A DNA stretch of 64,000 bases. Origin: HGM04593 sp045612305 (GTDB taxonomy: Bacteria; Bacteroidota; Bacteroidia; Bacteroidales; Bacteroidaceae). The notes beneath the pieces are model-generated. The model ran no database searches. It was not told the DNA's origin and was given only the letters and a program-made list of their open reading frames with translations. The position numbers were made by a program, and so were the translations under genes. Positions within the stretch are counted from its first letter, which is position 1. The number at the start of each line of letters is the position of its first letter. The DNA is taken from contig JAZKYU010000062.1 in NCBI GenBank assembly GCA_045612305.1, positions 1 to 64,000 of the forward strand. Direction: 5' to 3'. Below, piece by piece: positions 8,430 through 16,202 of this stretch.

Positions 8430-10574
8430 TTACTCAGCAATAACCATCTCGTCGACGATGCGTTTGCAACCGCCAAACTTCTCAATAACAAAGAGCACGT
8501 AGCGTATGTCTACGTTTATGCAACGCTGCAACTTGGTATTGAAGTTAATGTCGCTGCTCAAAGACTCCCAGTTACCGTCGAAAGCAAGGCCGATGAGCTC
8601 GCCACGAGCGTTCATCACGGGGCTGCCGCTGTTGCCGCCGGTTATGTCGTTGGTGGTGAGGAAGGCAACGGGCATCTCGCCGTTAGGCAATGCGTAGCGG
8701 CCGTAGTCCTTTGCAAGGTAGAGCTCCTTGAGGCGTGCGGGCACGGTGAACTCGCTGCTTGTGTTGTCCTCTTTCTCCATAACACCGGCAAGAGTGGTGT
8801 AGTGGTTAAATGTAACACCGTCTTTGGGCTGGTAGGCTTTTACGCTACCATATGTCAAACGCATAGTAAAGTTTGCATCGGGAGCCATAGGAGCACCGTC
8901 GGCCATCTCCATAAGGCCTTTGAGGTAGGTTTTGTGCAAGGGGTTTATTACAGAGTCGAACTGTGCTTTTTCGGCTGCAAGCTCGCGATATTTAGCCCAA
9001 ACGGCTTTGCGCAACTGTGTAGCGAGGTCTTTCTCGAGAGCTTTCTCTGTGGGCTTCTTGAGGAACTTGGCAAGGCTCTTCTCGTTTGTCATTATAGAGT
9101 TGTTATAAACATCGTCTATGTATTTGTCGAGGTTGCCTTTGTACTTTTTGTTCATCTCGTTGAGCAGGGCGGGGCGCTCCTCCTCGGTTGTGAGCGACAT
9201 ATAAACAGCGAGCACCGACTTAGCTACGCGACGGTCTACATTGTGGTTGTAGTCGCGGTTGTGTATCCAAGCATATATGCCTTCGGCCTGTTTCTTTGCG
9301 TTGTCTATGTTGCTGAACATATCCTCGCTTGTTATGTGCATATTGCGCTGTATAAACTCTATGTTGCTTATAATCTCGAGGGTGAGGGTGTAGAGATACT
9401 CTTGGCGGCTACGTGCGTTTATAGCTGCGTTTATCTGCTCAACTACGTTGTCATACTCTGCGCTGCCCACCTTCTGTGCGTAAGCCTTGAAGGCTGCCTC
9501 TTTCTCGAGTTTTGTTTCAACAACCTTGTTGTCTACGATAGCCTTGTTCATACCTATGGAGTTTTTCCAGTAGTTGCTTATGCGGGCCATCTTGCTTGCA
9601 TACTGTATGTTCACAGCCTCATCTTTCTCCATCTCCTCGCGTATAATCTTCAACGATGCATCGCGCATAGCTATGCGGGGCTCGTTCTGCGAGAACATAC
9701 GGTGCTTAACCTCGTCGCCTGTGAGGTAGCGCGATGTGCTGCCGGGGAAGCCCATAATCATCGCAAAGTCGTTGTAGTCTATGCCTGCGAGTGAAATTTT
9801 GAGGTGCTTGGGTGTGTGCAAGGGTATGTTTTTCTCGCTGTAGGGTGCGGGGTTGCCAAGTGAATCGCCGTAGACGCGGAACACCGAGAAGTCGCCTGTG
9901 TGGCGGGGCCACATCCAGTTGTCGGTCTCTCCACCGAACTTACCGATAGAGTTGGGAGGTGTGCCCACGAGACGCACGTCGGTATATTTTTTATAATATA
10001 CAAGGTAGTACTTGTTGCCCTCGAAGTAGGGGAGGAGTTGGGGGGTGAGGTGCTCCTTGCCCTCGATGCTGTCGGCGTTGAACATCTCGGCAGCGATGGT
10101 TGCGAGCAGCTCCTCGTTGAAAGACTCTTGTTCGGTGAGTGTGCCCTTGCTTATGCGTGCGTTGATGTCGGCTGTAACGTCCTTAATCTCGGCTACAAAT
10201 GTGAAGTTGATATCCTTGCAGGGGAGCTCCTCGGCGTAGTTCTGGCTCCAGAAACCGTCGCGCAAGTAGTTGTGCTCCACGGCGCTGAGCTGCTGTATGT
10301 AGCTATAACCGCAGTGGTGGTTGGTGAGGATGAGGCCGTTGGGTGAAACAATCTCGCCGGTGCAACCTCCACCAAAGATTCCTATCGCGTCTTTGAGCGA
10401 GGGTGCTGAGGGTGAGTAGATGTCGTCGGCTGTAAGTTCAAGGCCGAGCTCGTGCATAGGTTTCTCGAGATTGTGGCTGCGCATAAGTTGCAGTAGCCAC
10501 ATACCCTCGTCGGCAAGGAGTTGTGCCGGCAGGGCGATAGCTGCGATGAGCAGTGTTAGGAAAGTTTTTTTCAT
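8430..10574 (-). CDS. S46 family dipeptidyl-peptidase, DPP7-like
   Basis: This periplasmic serine exopeptidase removes dipeptides from peptide N-termini and supports amino-acid nutrition. At 714 residues it matches DPP7/DPP11. A signal peptide ends near LLA|D. The chymotrypsin-fold His lies in TNHHCG (84-89) and the Ser in GGNSGSP (Ser649). Eighteen residues after that Ser is Gly667, in FDGNW. In Porphyromonas DPP11 the matching position is Arg, which selects acidic P1 residues; Gly is the DPP7 state, selecting hydrophobic P1. The start is the ATG at 10574, because the longer frame begins with a GTG inside the promoter. A promoter precedes it and a terminator follows, so it is a single-gene unit. 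Confidence 0.93.
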   Translation of the reverse strand: MKKTFLTLLIAAIALPAQLLADEGMWLLQLMRSHNLEKPMHELGLELTADDIYSPSAPSLKDAIGIFGGGCTGEIVSPNGLILTNHHCGYSYIQQLSAVEHNYLRDGFWSQNYAEELPCKDINFTFVAEIKDVTADINARISKGTLTEQESFNEELLATIAAEMFNADSIEGKEHLTPQLLPYFEGNKYYLVYYKKYTDVRLVGTPPNSIGKFGGETDNWMWPRHTGDFSVFRVYGDSLGNPAPYSEKNIPLHTPKHLKISLAGIDYNDFAMIMGFPGSTSRYLTGDEVKHRMFSQNEPRIAMRDASLKIIREEMEKDEAVNIQYASKMARISNYWKNSIGMNKAIVDNKVVETKLEKEAAFKAYAQKVGSAEYDNVVEQINAAINARSRQEYLYTLTLEIISNIEFIQRNMHITSEDMFSNIDNAKKQAEGIYAWIHNRDYNHNVDRRVAKSVLAVYMSLTTEEERPALLNEMNKKYKGNLDKYIDDVYNNSIMTNEKSLAKFLKKPTEKALEKDLATQLRKAVWAKYRELAAEKAQFDSVINPLHKTYLKGLMEMADGAPMAPDANFTMRLTYGSVKAYQPKDGVTFNHYTTLAGVMEKEDNTSSEFTVPARLKELYLAKDYGRYALPNGEMPVAFLTTNDITGGNSGSPVMNARGELIGLAFDGNWESLSSDINFNTKLQRCINVDIRYVLFVIEKFGGCKRIVDEMVIAE

Positions 10575-10615
10575 CTTAATAAACGTTGTATTTAATTTAT
10601 ATAAATTTCGCACTG

Positions 10616-10623
10616 CGAAGATA
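10616..10623 (-). promoter_or_regulatory. -7 box of the S46 peptidase gene
   Basis: TATCTTCG on the minus strand, about 42 bases before the ATG. A palindrome TTCGCA-C-TGCGAA at 10607-10619 overlaps the box and the expected transcript start. Confidence 0.7.
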
Positions 10624-10762
10624 CATCAAAAAAAACACTTAATCTTTCTGTTGGGCCGGAAAGTTGTGTCTTGGGCGTGAAAGTCCCGTGCTGGCAGGGC
10701 TGGTGGGCGTGGTGTGTGTTGCCTCCGGTTTTTGTGTTTGATTGCAGCTCTGTGCCGTGGAA

Positions 10763-10796
10763 TAAAAAGCAAGAGACCACCACAGTGGTCTCTTGC
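10763..10796 (-). terminator. Terminator after plsC-like gene
   Basis: A perfect 12-base stem pairs 10769-10780 with 10785-10796. On the minus strand it is followed by TTTTTA and lies 20 bases past the acyltransferase stop. Confidence 0.85.
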
Positions 10797-10816
10797 CAAG
10801 TATCTTTGATGGTTGC

Positions 10817-11554
10817 TTATTTTTCTCCCAAAGTGTTTGCTATTACTTCGCGAGATTTTTCCATGAGGAACTCTACGTTCTCGCTGCCACGGCTCTGGCT
10901 TTCAATGGGGGCGTGGAAGGTGAGGATTATGGGCGACCAGTGAAGGAAGATGCTTCCGGGGCGCATAAGCTCGTACGAGCCTTGGATGGAGACAGGCACC
11001 ACAGGCACTTGTGACATATTTGCTACAACAAAAGCTCCTTTCTTGAAGCGGCCAAGCTTGCCGTCGCGGCAACGTGTGCCCTCGGGGAATATTGACATAG
11101 ATTTGCCGCTCTTTAGAATGTTGACAGCCTTGCGCAAAATATCTTTCTGCGGTGTCGTGCGGTCTACGAATATGTGGTCGGTATCGGCACAGGCCTTGCC
11201 AAGCAAGGGCACTTTACGCAACGACTCTTTCATCATCCATTTAAAGTTTTTGCCCACATAGCCATACATTACAAGCACGTCGAAAAGGCCTTGATGGTTG
11301 GCCACAAAAATATAGTTTTTGTCTTTCTCGACAAACTTGTTGCGATCGACAACTTTTACGGGGATAAGGCATATCCAGCACACCACACGGAAGAGGATGA
11401 GCGCGGGGTAGTAGTCGCCGTTCTTTATTCTCAAATATCGGCCAAGAAGGCTTATGAGTATACAGGTTATGGCAATTACAAGCAAGGCTGCCCACCAGGC
11501 GAAGCATACTTGGTACAGCACATAAAGGGGGTGAAGAATTTTTCTTAAGTTCAT
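10817..11554 (-). CDS. plsC: 1-acyl-sn-glycerol-3-phosphate acyltransferase
   Basis: This membrane enzyme adds the second acyl chain to lysophosphatidic acid in phospholipid synthesis. The 245 residues begin with two hydrophobic segments (about 12-36 and 50-66). The catalytic NHX4D motif reads NHQGLFD (86-92) and the substrate motif FPEGTR lies at 156-161. The gene has its own -7 box upstream and a strong terminator downstream. Bacteroidales often hold several PlsC paralogs, some acting on ornithine or other lipids, so the exact acceptor is uncertain. Confidence 0.88.
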   Translation of the reverse strand: MNLRKILHPLYVLYQVCFAWWAALLVIAITCILISLLGRYLRIKNGDYYPALILFRVVCWICLIPVKVVDRNKFVEKDKNYIFVANHQGLFDVLVMYGYVGKNFKWMMKESLRKVPLLGKACADTDHIFVDRTTPQKDILRKAVNILKSGKSMSIFPEGTRCRDGKLGRFKKGAFVVANMSQVPVVPVSIQGSYELMRPGSIFLHWSPIILTFHAPIESQSRGSENVEFLMEKSREVIANTLGEK

Positions 11555-11575
11555 AGTTCGTCTGTTTTGTTTGTG

Positions 11576-11583
11576 CGAATATA
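11576..11583 (-). promoter_or_regulatory. -7 box of plsC-like gene
   Basis: TATATTCG on the minus strand, 22 bases before the acyltransferase start, in the gap after the MetH activation-domain gene. Confidence 0.55.
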
Positions 11584-11625
11584 GCTCTTCTTTTCAAAAA
11601 ATAGCTCTTTTTGTAGCTAAAAGAG

Positions 11626-12438
11626 TTATTTTGGTAGGTTTTTGTATAAAAATTTGTGTAAATCTACAGTTGATATCCCCCTTCTTTGGGCATAATCGCG
11701 CAGTTGCTCCTCGCTGATGTTGCCCACGGAAAAGTAACGTGCGGCGGGGTGGGCTATCATAAGCCCGCACACCGAGGCGTGGGGGTGCATAGCTCCGTTG
11801 GGGGTGAGTGTGATGCCTGCCTCCTGCATATTGAGCAGGCTGTCTATGATGAATATAATTGTTTGGTCGGGTAGCGAGGGATAGCCCACTGCGGGGCGTA
11901 TGCCTTGGAACTTTTCGGCGTTAAGCTCTGCGGGGGTGAGGGCTTCGTCGGGGGCGTATCCCCAAAGATGGGGGTTGCGGCGCACCTCTTTGTGTAGAAG
12001 GGTAGCTGCAGCCTCGGCCAGGCGGGTGGCTATAGTTTGCGTGAGCAGGCCCTCGTATGTGTGGCTCTCGCAGGGGTGTTGGGTGTTGTGTACCGTGGCG
12101 GCAAAAAGCCCTATTTTGTCGCTGTGGGGCGATACAAAGTCGCTCAAGCAGAGGCAGGGCTCGCCCTGGCGGGCGTGTTGTTGTCGCAGGAGGGGGAGGG
12201 TGGTGTTCTCCACTATTATGTTGTCGCCGTCGCTCTTTGCGTCGCACAAGGCAAACACGGCGCTTGCAACCTTTTTGTGGGCTGTTTTGCGCAATAAATA
12301 TTCGGCGTCGCGCCTCACCTCGAGGGCTTTCTCGCTGGTGCTTTTCTGGGGCTCTATGCCCCACGCGTGGTAAAAGTAACTCCAGTCTATGTAGGGGGTG
12401 AGCTCTTCGGCTGTGTAGCTGAAAATGTGCCTTTTCAT
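11626..12438 (-). CDS. Free-standing methionine synthase (MetH) activation-domain protein
   Basis: This 270-residue protein resembles the C-terminal activation domain of B12-dependent methionine synthase, which binds S-adenosylmethionine during reductive reactivation of cobalamin. Family signatures visible are RPAVGYPSLPDQ near the middle, then HPHASVCGLMIAHP and YFSVGNI, then a final QLRDYAQRRG helix. There are no homocysteine, folate or cobalamin domains, so it is either the separate last piece of a split MetH or a specialised homolog. The ATG at 12438 overlaps the pyrC stop codon in an ATGA arrangement, implying coupled translation; the frame is open further upstream, but that start would lie inside pyrC. 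Confidence 0.85.
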   Translation of the reverse strand: MKRHIFSYTAEELTPYIDWSYFYHAWGIEPQKSTSEKALEVRRDAEYLLRKTAHKKVASAVFALCDAKSDGDNIIVENTTLPLLRQQHARQGEPCLCLSDFVSPHSDKIGLFAATVHNTQHPCESHTYEGLLTQTIATRLAEAAATLLHKEVRRNPHLWGYAPDEALTPAELNAEKFQGIRPAVGYPSLPDQTIIFIIDSLLNMQEAGITLTPNGAMHPHASVCGLMIAHPAARYFSVGNISEEQLRDYAQRRGISTVDLHKFLYKNLPK

Positions 12439-13772
12439 CGGTCGAAAGTAATCATCTTGCCTCTTACCTCCTCGTTTATTTGGCCGTTGCAGTAGGCACA
12501 CTTGCCGTTTACCCAGGTTTGTTCCACGCGCCAGTTAAATGTTTCTCCCTCAAAGGGGCTCCACCCACATTTGCTTATTATGTCGCTGTTTTCGATGGTG
12601 TGGGGTGAGTTGGGGCGCAGCAGCACAAAGTCGGCGTAGTGCCCTCTCTTTATGTATCCTCGCTTGCTTATCTCGAAGATTTTTGCGGGTGCGTGGCACA
12701 TTTTTTCGACCATAGTTTCTATGGTGAGCACGCCTTCGTCGACAAGCTTAAGCATCGCGAGCAGAGAAAATTGTATGCTTGGCATGCCCGATGTTGCTGT
12801 GAGAGCGCCTCCCTCTTTGTCGGAAAGAAGGTGTGGGGCGTGGTCGGTGCCTATGGTGTCGATGACGCCTTTTGCAAGGGCTTTGCGCAGGGCGTCGCGC
12901 TCTTTGGCGTCTTTTATTGCAGGGTTGCATTTAATTTTAGTACCAAGTCTTTTGTAGTCGTCGCTACAGAATGTGAGGTGCGCCGGGGTTACCTCGGAGG
13001 TTATTTTTTTGTACCCCATAAGGTCTTTGCTCAGCAGGCTTAGCTCTTTTTTGGTGCTTATGTGCATGATGTGCAGCCTTGTGCCGTATTTTTTTGCAAG
13101 CTCCACTGCCTTCTGTGTGCTGCTGTAGCAGGCGTTGACATCTCTTATTATTGGGTGGTAGCTTACGTCGGGGTTTTCGCCCGCCTCTTTTATCACCTTC
13201 TTGGTATTTTTCTCAATAATAGAGCTGTCCTCGCAGTGTACGGCTAGGGGGAGGGGTGCTATGCTGAATATTTTTTCGAGTCTTTCTTCGTCGTCGACAA
13301 GCATATTGCCTGTGCTCGAGCCCATAAAAAGCTTTATGCCACACACGCGGCGCGGGTTGAGCTTGGTGAGCAACTTGCTGTTGTCGTTTGTGGCTCCAAA
13401 ATAGAACGAGTAGTTTATGAGGCTATCCTTTGCGGCTATTGCGTGCTTCTCCTTCAATGCCTCAACGCTGGTGGTTTGTGGCTTTGTGTTGGGCATGTCC
13501 ATAAACGAGGTTACACCGCCGGCTGCGGCGGCACGGCTCTCGCTGTAGATGGTGGCCTTGTTGGTGAGGCCGGGCTCGCGAAAGTGTACGTGGCTGTCTA
13601 TGATGCCGGGGATGAGGTAGAGCTCTTCTGCCTCAATCACCTGGTCGAACTTGCCTTGAGGGCGTCGGCCGTTGCGCTGGATGGTTGTAATTTTTCCGTT
13701 GCTCACTATTACGTGGCCGGGGAAGCTCTCTCCTTCGTTTACTATTGTGGGGTTGCTTATAAGTACTCTCAT
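12435..13772 (-). CDS. pyrC: Dihydroorotase
   Basis: This amidohydrolase closes carbamoyl-aspartate to dihydroorotate in pyrimidine synthesis. The 445-residue length fits the class I (PyrC/AllB-like) branch. Metal ligands are visible in DSHVHFREPG (His61, His63), followed by the family's MPNTKP segment, a Lys in GIKLFMGS, His residues in HCEDSS and MHIS, and GTDHAPH near residue 315. It has its own promoter and is translationally coupled to the MetH activation-domain gene. Allantoinase is a close relative, but no purine-degradation gene is nearby. Confidence 0.92.
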   Translation of the reverse strand: MRVLISNPTIVNEGESFPGHVIVSNGKITTIQRNGRRPQGKFDQVIEAEELYLIPGIIDSHVHFREPGLTNKATIYSESRAAAAGGVTSFMDMPNTKPQTTSVEALKEKHAIAAKDSLINYSFYFGATNDNSKLLTKLNPRRVCGIKLFMGSSTGNMLVDDEERLEKIFSIAPLPLAVHCEDSSIIEKNTKKVIKEAGENPDVSYHPIIRDVNACYSSTQKAVELAKKYGTRLHIMHISTKKELSLLSKDLMGYKKITSEVTPAHLTFCSDDYKRLGTKIKCNPAIKDAKERDALRKALAKGVIDTIGTDHAPHLLSDKEGGALTATSGMPSIQFSLLAMLKLVDEGVLTIETMVEKMCHAPAKIFEISKRGYIKRGHYADFVLLRPNSPHTIENSDIISKCGWSPFEGETFNWRVEQTWVNGKCAYCNGQINEEVRGKMITFDR

Positions 13773-13794
13773 AGCGTTTTTTGCTTATCTTGTG

Positions 13795-13802
13795 CGAAGA
13801 TA
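13795..13802 (-). promoter_or_regulatory. -7 box of pyrC
   Basis: TATCTTCG on the minus strand, 22 bases before the pyrC ATG. Confidence 0.65.
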
Positions 13803-13817
13803 GTGAAAAACGTGTAT

Positions 13818-13853
13818 AAAAAAAAGATTGCTTGGGTCAAGCAATCTTTTTTT
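13818..13853 (-). terminator. Terminator overlapping the HIT gene stop codon
   Basis: AAGATTGCTTG (13824-13834) pairs with CAAGCAATCTT (13838-13848), with A- and T-runs outside. On the minus strand the HIT stop TGA (13837-13839) lies at the loop, so the last codons form one arm. Confidence 0.85.
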
Positions 13854-14232
13854 GTATTTTTTCTGCAATTTCGGCAAACTCTTCGGGGGTGAGCTTTAGC
13901 TTGGGGTTTGTGAAGAGCATGTCTTTCTCGCTCTGCATTGGCACGAGGTGTATGTGCGCGTGCGGAACTTCGAGCCCCAGCACGGCTTGCCCCACCTTTA
14001 TGCAGGGGAAGGCCTCTTTGATGGCTGCTGCTACCTTTTTTGCAAAAACCTGCATCGCGGCTATTTCCTCGTCGGTAAGGTCGAAGAAGTAGTCGACTTC
14101 GCGTTTGGGTATTACAAGTGTGTGCCCTTTTGCGAGGGGATTGATGTCGAGGAAGGCATAAAACTGCTCGTTCTCGGCTACTTTGTAGCTAGGAATCTCG
14201 CCTGCAACTATTTTGCTGAATATGGTTGCCAT
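13837..14232 (-). CDS. HIT family nucleotide-binding protein
   Basis: Members of the HinT branch hydrolyse adenosine phosphoramidates and related nucleotides. The 131 residues end the conserved core with the histidine triad HAHIHLV (His91, His93, His95). The N-terminus, with FSKIVAGEIPSYKV, is the classic HIT start. It lies 16 bases after greA and shares its promoter. The physiological substrate cannot be read from sequence. Confidence 0.92.
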   Translation of the reverse strand: MATIFSKIVAGEIPSYKVAENEQFYAFLDINPLAKGHTLVIPKREVDYFFDLTDEEIAAMQVFAKKVAAAIKEAFPCIKVGQAVLGLEVPHAHIHLVPMQSEKDMLFTNPKLKLTPEEFAEIAEKIQKKIA

Positions 14233-14248
14233 GGTGCTGTTTCTTTTA

Positions 14249-14710
14249 TTAGAAAGAGATGCTTGTTATCTCGAAACTGAGCTTGCCTTGGGGGACGGTA
14301 ATCTCGGCTACATCGCCCACCTTTTTGCCCAAAAGGCCTTGTGCGATGGGGGTTTTAATTGAGATTTTGCCCTCGCGCAAGTTTGCCTCGCTCTCGGGAA
14401 CTACGGTGTACTGCATAGTTGCACCGGTCTTTGTGTTCTTGAGACCAACTTTTGTGAGAACCTGTACGCTGTCGGCGCTAAGTTTCGACTTATCTATTAT
14501 TCTGGCTTCGGCAATAAGGCGCTTGAGGTCGCTTATCTTCATTTCCAACATACCCTGTGCCTCTTTTGCCGCATCGTATTCCGCATTCTCCGAAAGGTCG
14601 CCCTTGTCGCGTGCTTCTGCTATCTGGCGTACAATCTCGGGGCGTTTGCCTTCCAACTCTTTTAAATCGGCTAACAGTTTATTGTAGCCCTCTTCGGACA
14701 TAAAACTCAT
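14249..14710 (-). CDS. greA: Transcription elongation factor GreA
   Basis: GreA enters the RNA polymerase secondary channel and stimulates cleavage of backtracked RNA. The 153 residues hold the N-terminal coiled coil with the acidic tip (DKGDLSENAEYDAA, about residues 40-53) and the C-terminal FKBP-like domain. The ATG at 14710 gives the usual N-terminus; the longer frame would run into the promoter at 14804-14811. It is first in a two-gene operon with the HIT gene. The leader of about 95 bases contains an imperfect hairpin (GGTTCCG with CGGAATCC) of unknown role. Confidence 0.94.
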   Translation of the reverse strand: MSFMSEEGYNKLLADLKELEGKRPEIVRQIAEARDKGDLSENAEYDAAKEAQGMLEMKISDLKRLIAEARIIDKSKLSADSVQVLTKVGLKNTKTGATMQYTVVPESEANLREGKISIKTPIAQGLLGKKVGDVAEITVPQGKLSFEITSISF

Positions 14711-14803
14711 ATCGTAATAGTGTTTAGTTGTTTTTAATAAAAATAGTAAAACAAAGGATTCCGACAAGTGTGCCGGAACCCAGTGTTGTTCTTCATTTGT
14801 TTG

Positions 14804-14811
14804 CAAAGATA
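14804..14811 (-). promoter_or_regulatory. -7 box of greA-HIT operon
   Basis: TATCTTTG on the minus strand, an exact TAnnTTTG match, leaving a leader of roughly 90 bases. Confidence 0.75.
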
Positions 14812-14891
14812 ACTCTTAAAAACTTAAAAGCAAATTAAAAGTGAAAAATTTTGCTTTTGCCGAATCTCTTAACATTTTTTATTGTTGAGGG

Positions 14892-16070
14892 TTACTCGGC
14901 GAGTAGTTCTTCTATGGTTTTTTTGAGGTCTGTTACCTGGTTGTCGCGGTAAACAATCTCGTTGTTGCGGTTTATTATGTAGAACGTGGGCAACTCTCTG
15001 AGGTTATAGAGCAGGAGGTTGTTTGAGGCTTGCCCGGCATCGTCGCGCACGCATATCCACGGGAGGTTTTCGGCCGAGTTGTTCCAGAAACTTTCGTTTG
15101 TGTCGAAGGATACTTGGTACACCTCGAGCCCTTTGTCGTGGTATTCGTTGTATATCTCGCGAAGCCCTACGTTGCGGCTGCTTATGCCGGCTATGCTATA
15201 TACGGTAAAGTCGAGTAGCACAACCTTGCCTTTAAGCGAGCTCAGGCTTATGGTGTCGCCGTAGATGTTGGGCAGGGCTATGTCGAAAAGCCCTATCCTT
15301 TCTATCTCGTTGCTGTTTATGTTTATGGTGTCGCGTGGGGCGGAGGGCTTTGTTGCGGCCATACCTTTTGTTGCGATGTTGTAAAGATGTATCGCGCGCG
15401 TGGCGTGCGGGTGCGCAATGTGCAGGGAGTTTGCCACAGCAGCGAAGCATCGGCTGTCGAAGCGGTTGTTCGAGGGTGAGAATATGGGGTCGCGGTTTAC
15501 GCGCAAGAAGAGGGCGTAGTATGCGCTTGCTTTTTGTGGTGCGTGGGCGATGTATTGCGAAAAGATATTTTTCTTAAACTCTCCTATGAGGTTATAGATG
15601 GTTTCGCGGGTTTCGCCCACGGCGGGTGTGCTGTTTTTAATTAGCAGGTTTACTTGTTGCTGCAACGCCTCCTCGAGCTTTGAGAGTTCTCTTATGCGTA
15701 GGCTTTCGGGCGAGCCTGCTATGGTGCAACTGTCGGCAAAGTTCTTGGCGGTGCTCTTTACGGTTACCGTCTCGGTGGAGTCTATGGCGATGGTTATGCG
15801 TCGGCCGCCCTCTTTAAGTTGCAGGGCATAAAAGTCGTAGCATTCGGGGCGGGGTTGCTTGAACGAAAAAAGGCCCTTATCGTCGAGTGTCGTAGAGTCT
15901 TTCTTTGTTACGCCGTTTATGCCTATGTGGGTGAGATACAGTGTTTTGCCCTTACTGTCCTTGATTTCTCCTTCTATGGTGAAGTGTGGCTCTTTTGTGC
16001 AGGCGCACAGCGTGGCAACGATGCTTATTGCTGCTAAAAATTTTGTTATTTTAAGGTTGCTTGTGTTCAT
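14892..16070 (-). CDS. TlpA-like lipoprotein with DUF4369 domain, lacking the CXXC motif
   Basis: This is a predicted 392-residue periplasm-facing lipoprotein. The lipobox gives Cys24 (LCAC). Residues about 27-120 look like a DUF4369 beta domain, followed by a helical stretch, then a thioredoxin/TlpA-like fold from about 270. In that fold LKGKVVLLDF leads to TVYSIAGISS, where thiol-disulfide members have WCPPC. Both active-site Cys are absent, while the later cis-Pro loop (RELPTFY) is kept. It is therefore unlikely to be a thiol oxidoreductase. The gene is divergent from pnp, with the two -7 boxes only 21 bases apart. Confidence 0.83.
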   Translation of the reverse strand: MNTSNLKITKFLAAISIVATLCACTKEPHFTIEGEIKDSKGKTLYLTHIGINGVTKKDSTTLDDKGLFSFKQPRPECYDFYALQLKEGGRRITIAIDSTETVTVKSTAKNFADSCTIAGSPESLRIRELSKLEEALQQQVNLLIKNSTPAVGETRETIYNLIGEFKKNIFSQYIAHAPQKASAYYALFLRVNRDPIFSPSNNRFDSRCFAAVANSLHIAHPHATRAIHLYNIATKGMAATKPSAPRDTININSNEIERIGLFDIALPNIYGDTISLSSLKGKVVLLDFTVYSIAGISSRNVGLREIYNEYHDKGLEVYQVSFDTNESFWNNSAENLPWICVRDDAGQASNNLLLYNLRELPTFYIINRNNEIVYRDNQVTDLKKTIEELLAE

Positions 16071-16122
16071 AACTCATTAAAAATCTTTTCAATATTTTTG
16101 TCTTACGTGAAAAATTTATCTG

Positions 16123-16130
16123 CAAAGATA
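16123..16130 (-). promoter_or_regulatory. -7 box of the TlpA-like gene
   Basis: TATCTTTG on the minus strand, 52 bases before the ATG and back to back with the pnp promoter. Confidence 0.7.
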
Positions 16131-16151
16131 GTTAAAATGTGGAAATTTGGT

Positions 16152-16159
16152 TATCTTTG
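16152..16159 (+). promoter_or_regulatory. -7 box of pnp
   Basis: TATCTTTG, exact consensus, 43 bases before the chosen pnp start. Confidence 0.75.
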
Positions 16160-16202
16160 CGAGAATTTAGAAGTTTTAAAATACACTTTAACGAATAAAA
16201 AG

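Noticed and set aside
8367..9794. A 475-codon plus-strand open frame opposite the S46 peptidase
   Set aside because: It is rich in Val, Cys and Leu with no family motif, and lies fully antisense to a peptidase with clear catalytic motifs. It arises from the codon usage of the real gene.
10592..10783. A 63-codon minus-strand frame upstream of the S46 gene
   Set aside because: It spans the S46 promoter and part of the acyltransferase terminator and has no homology that I recognise.
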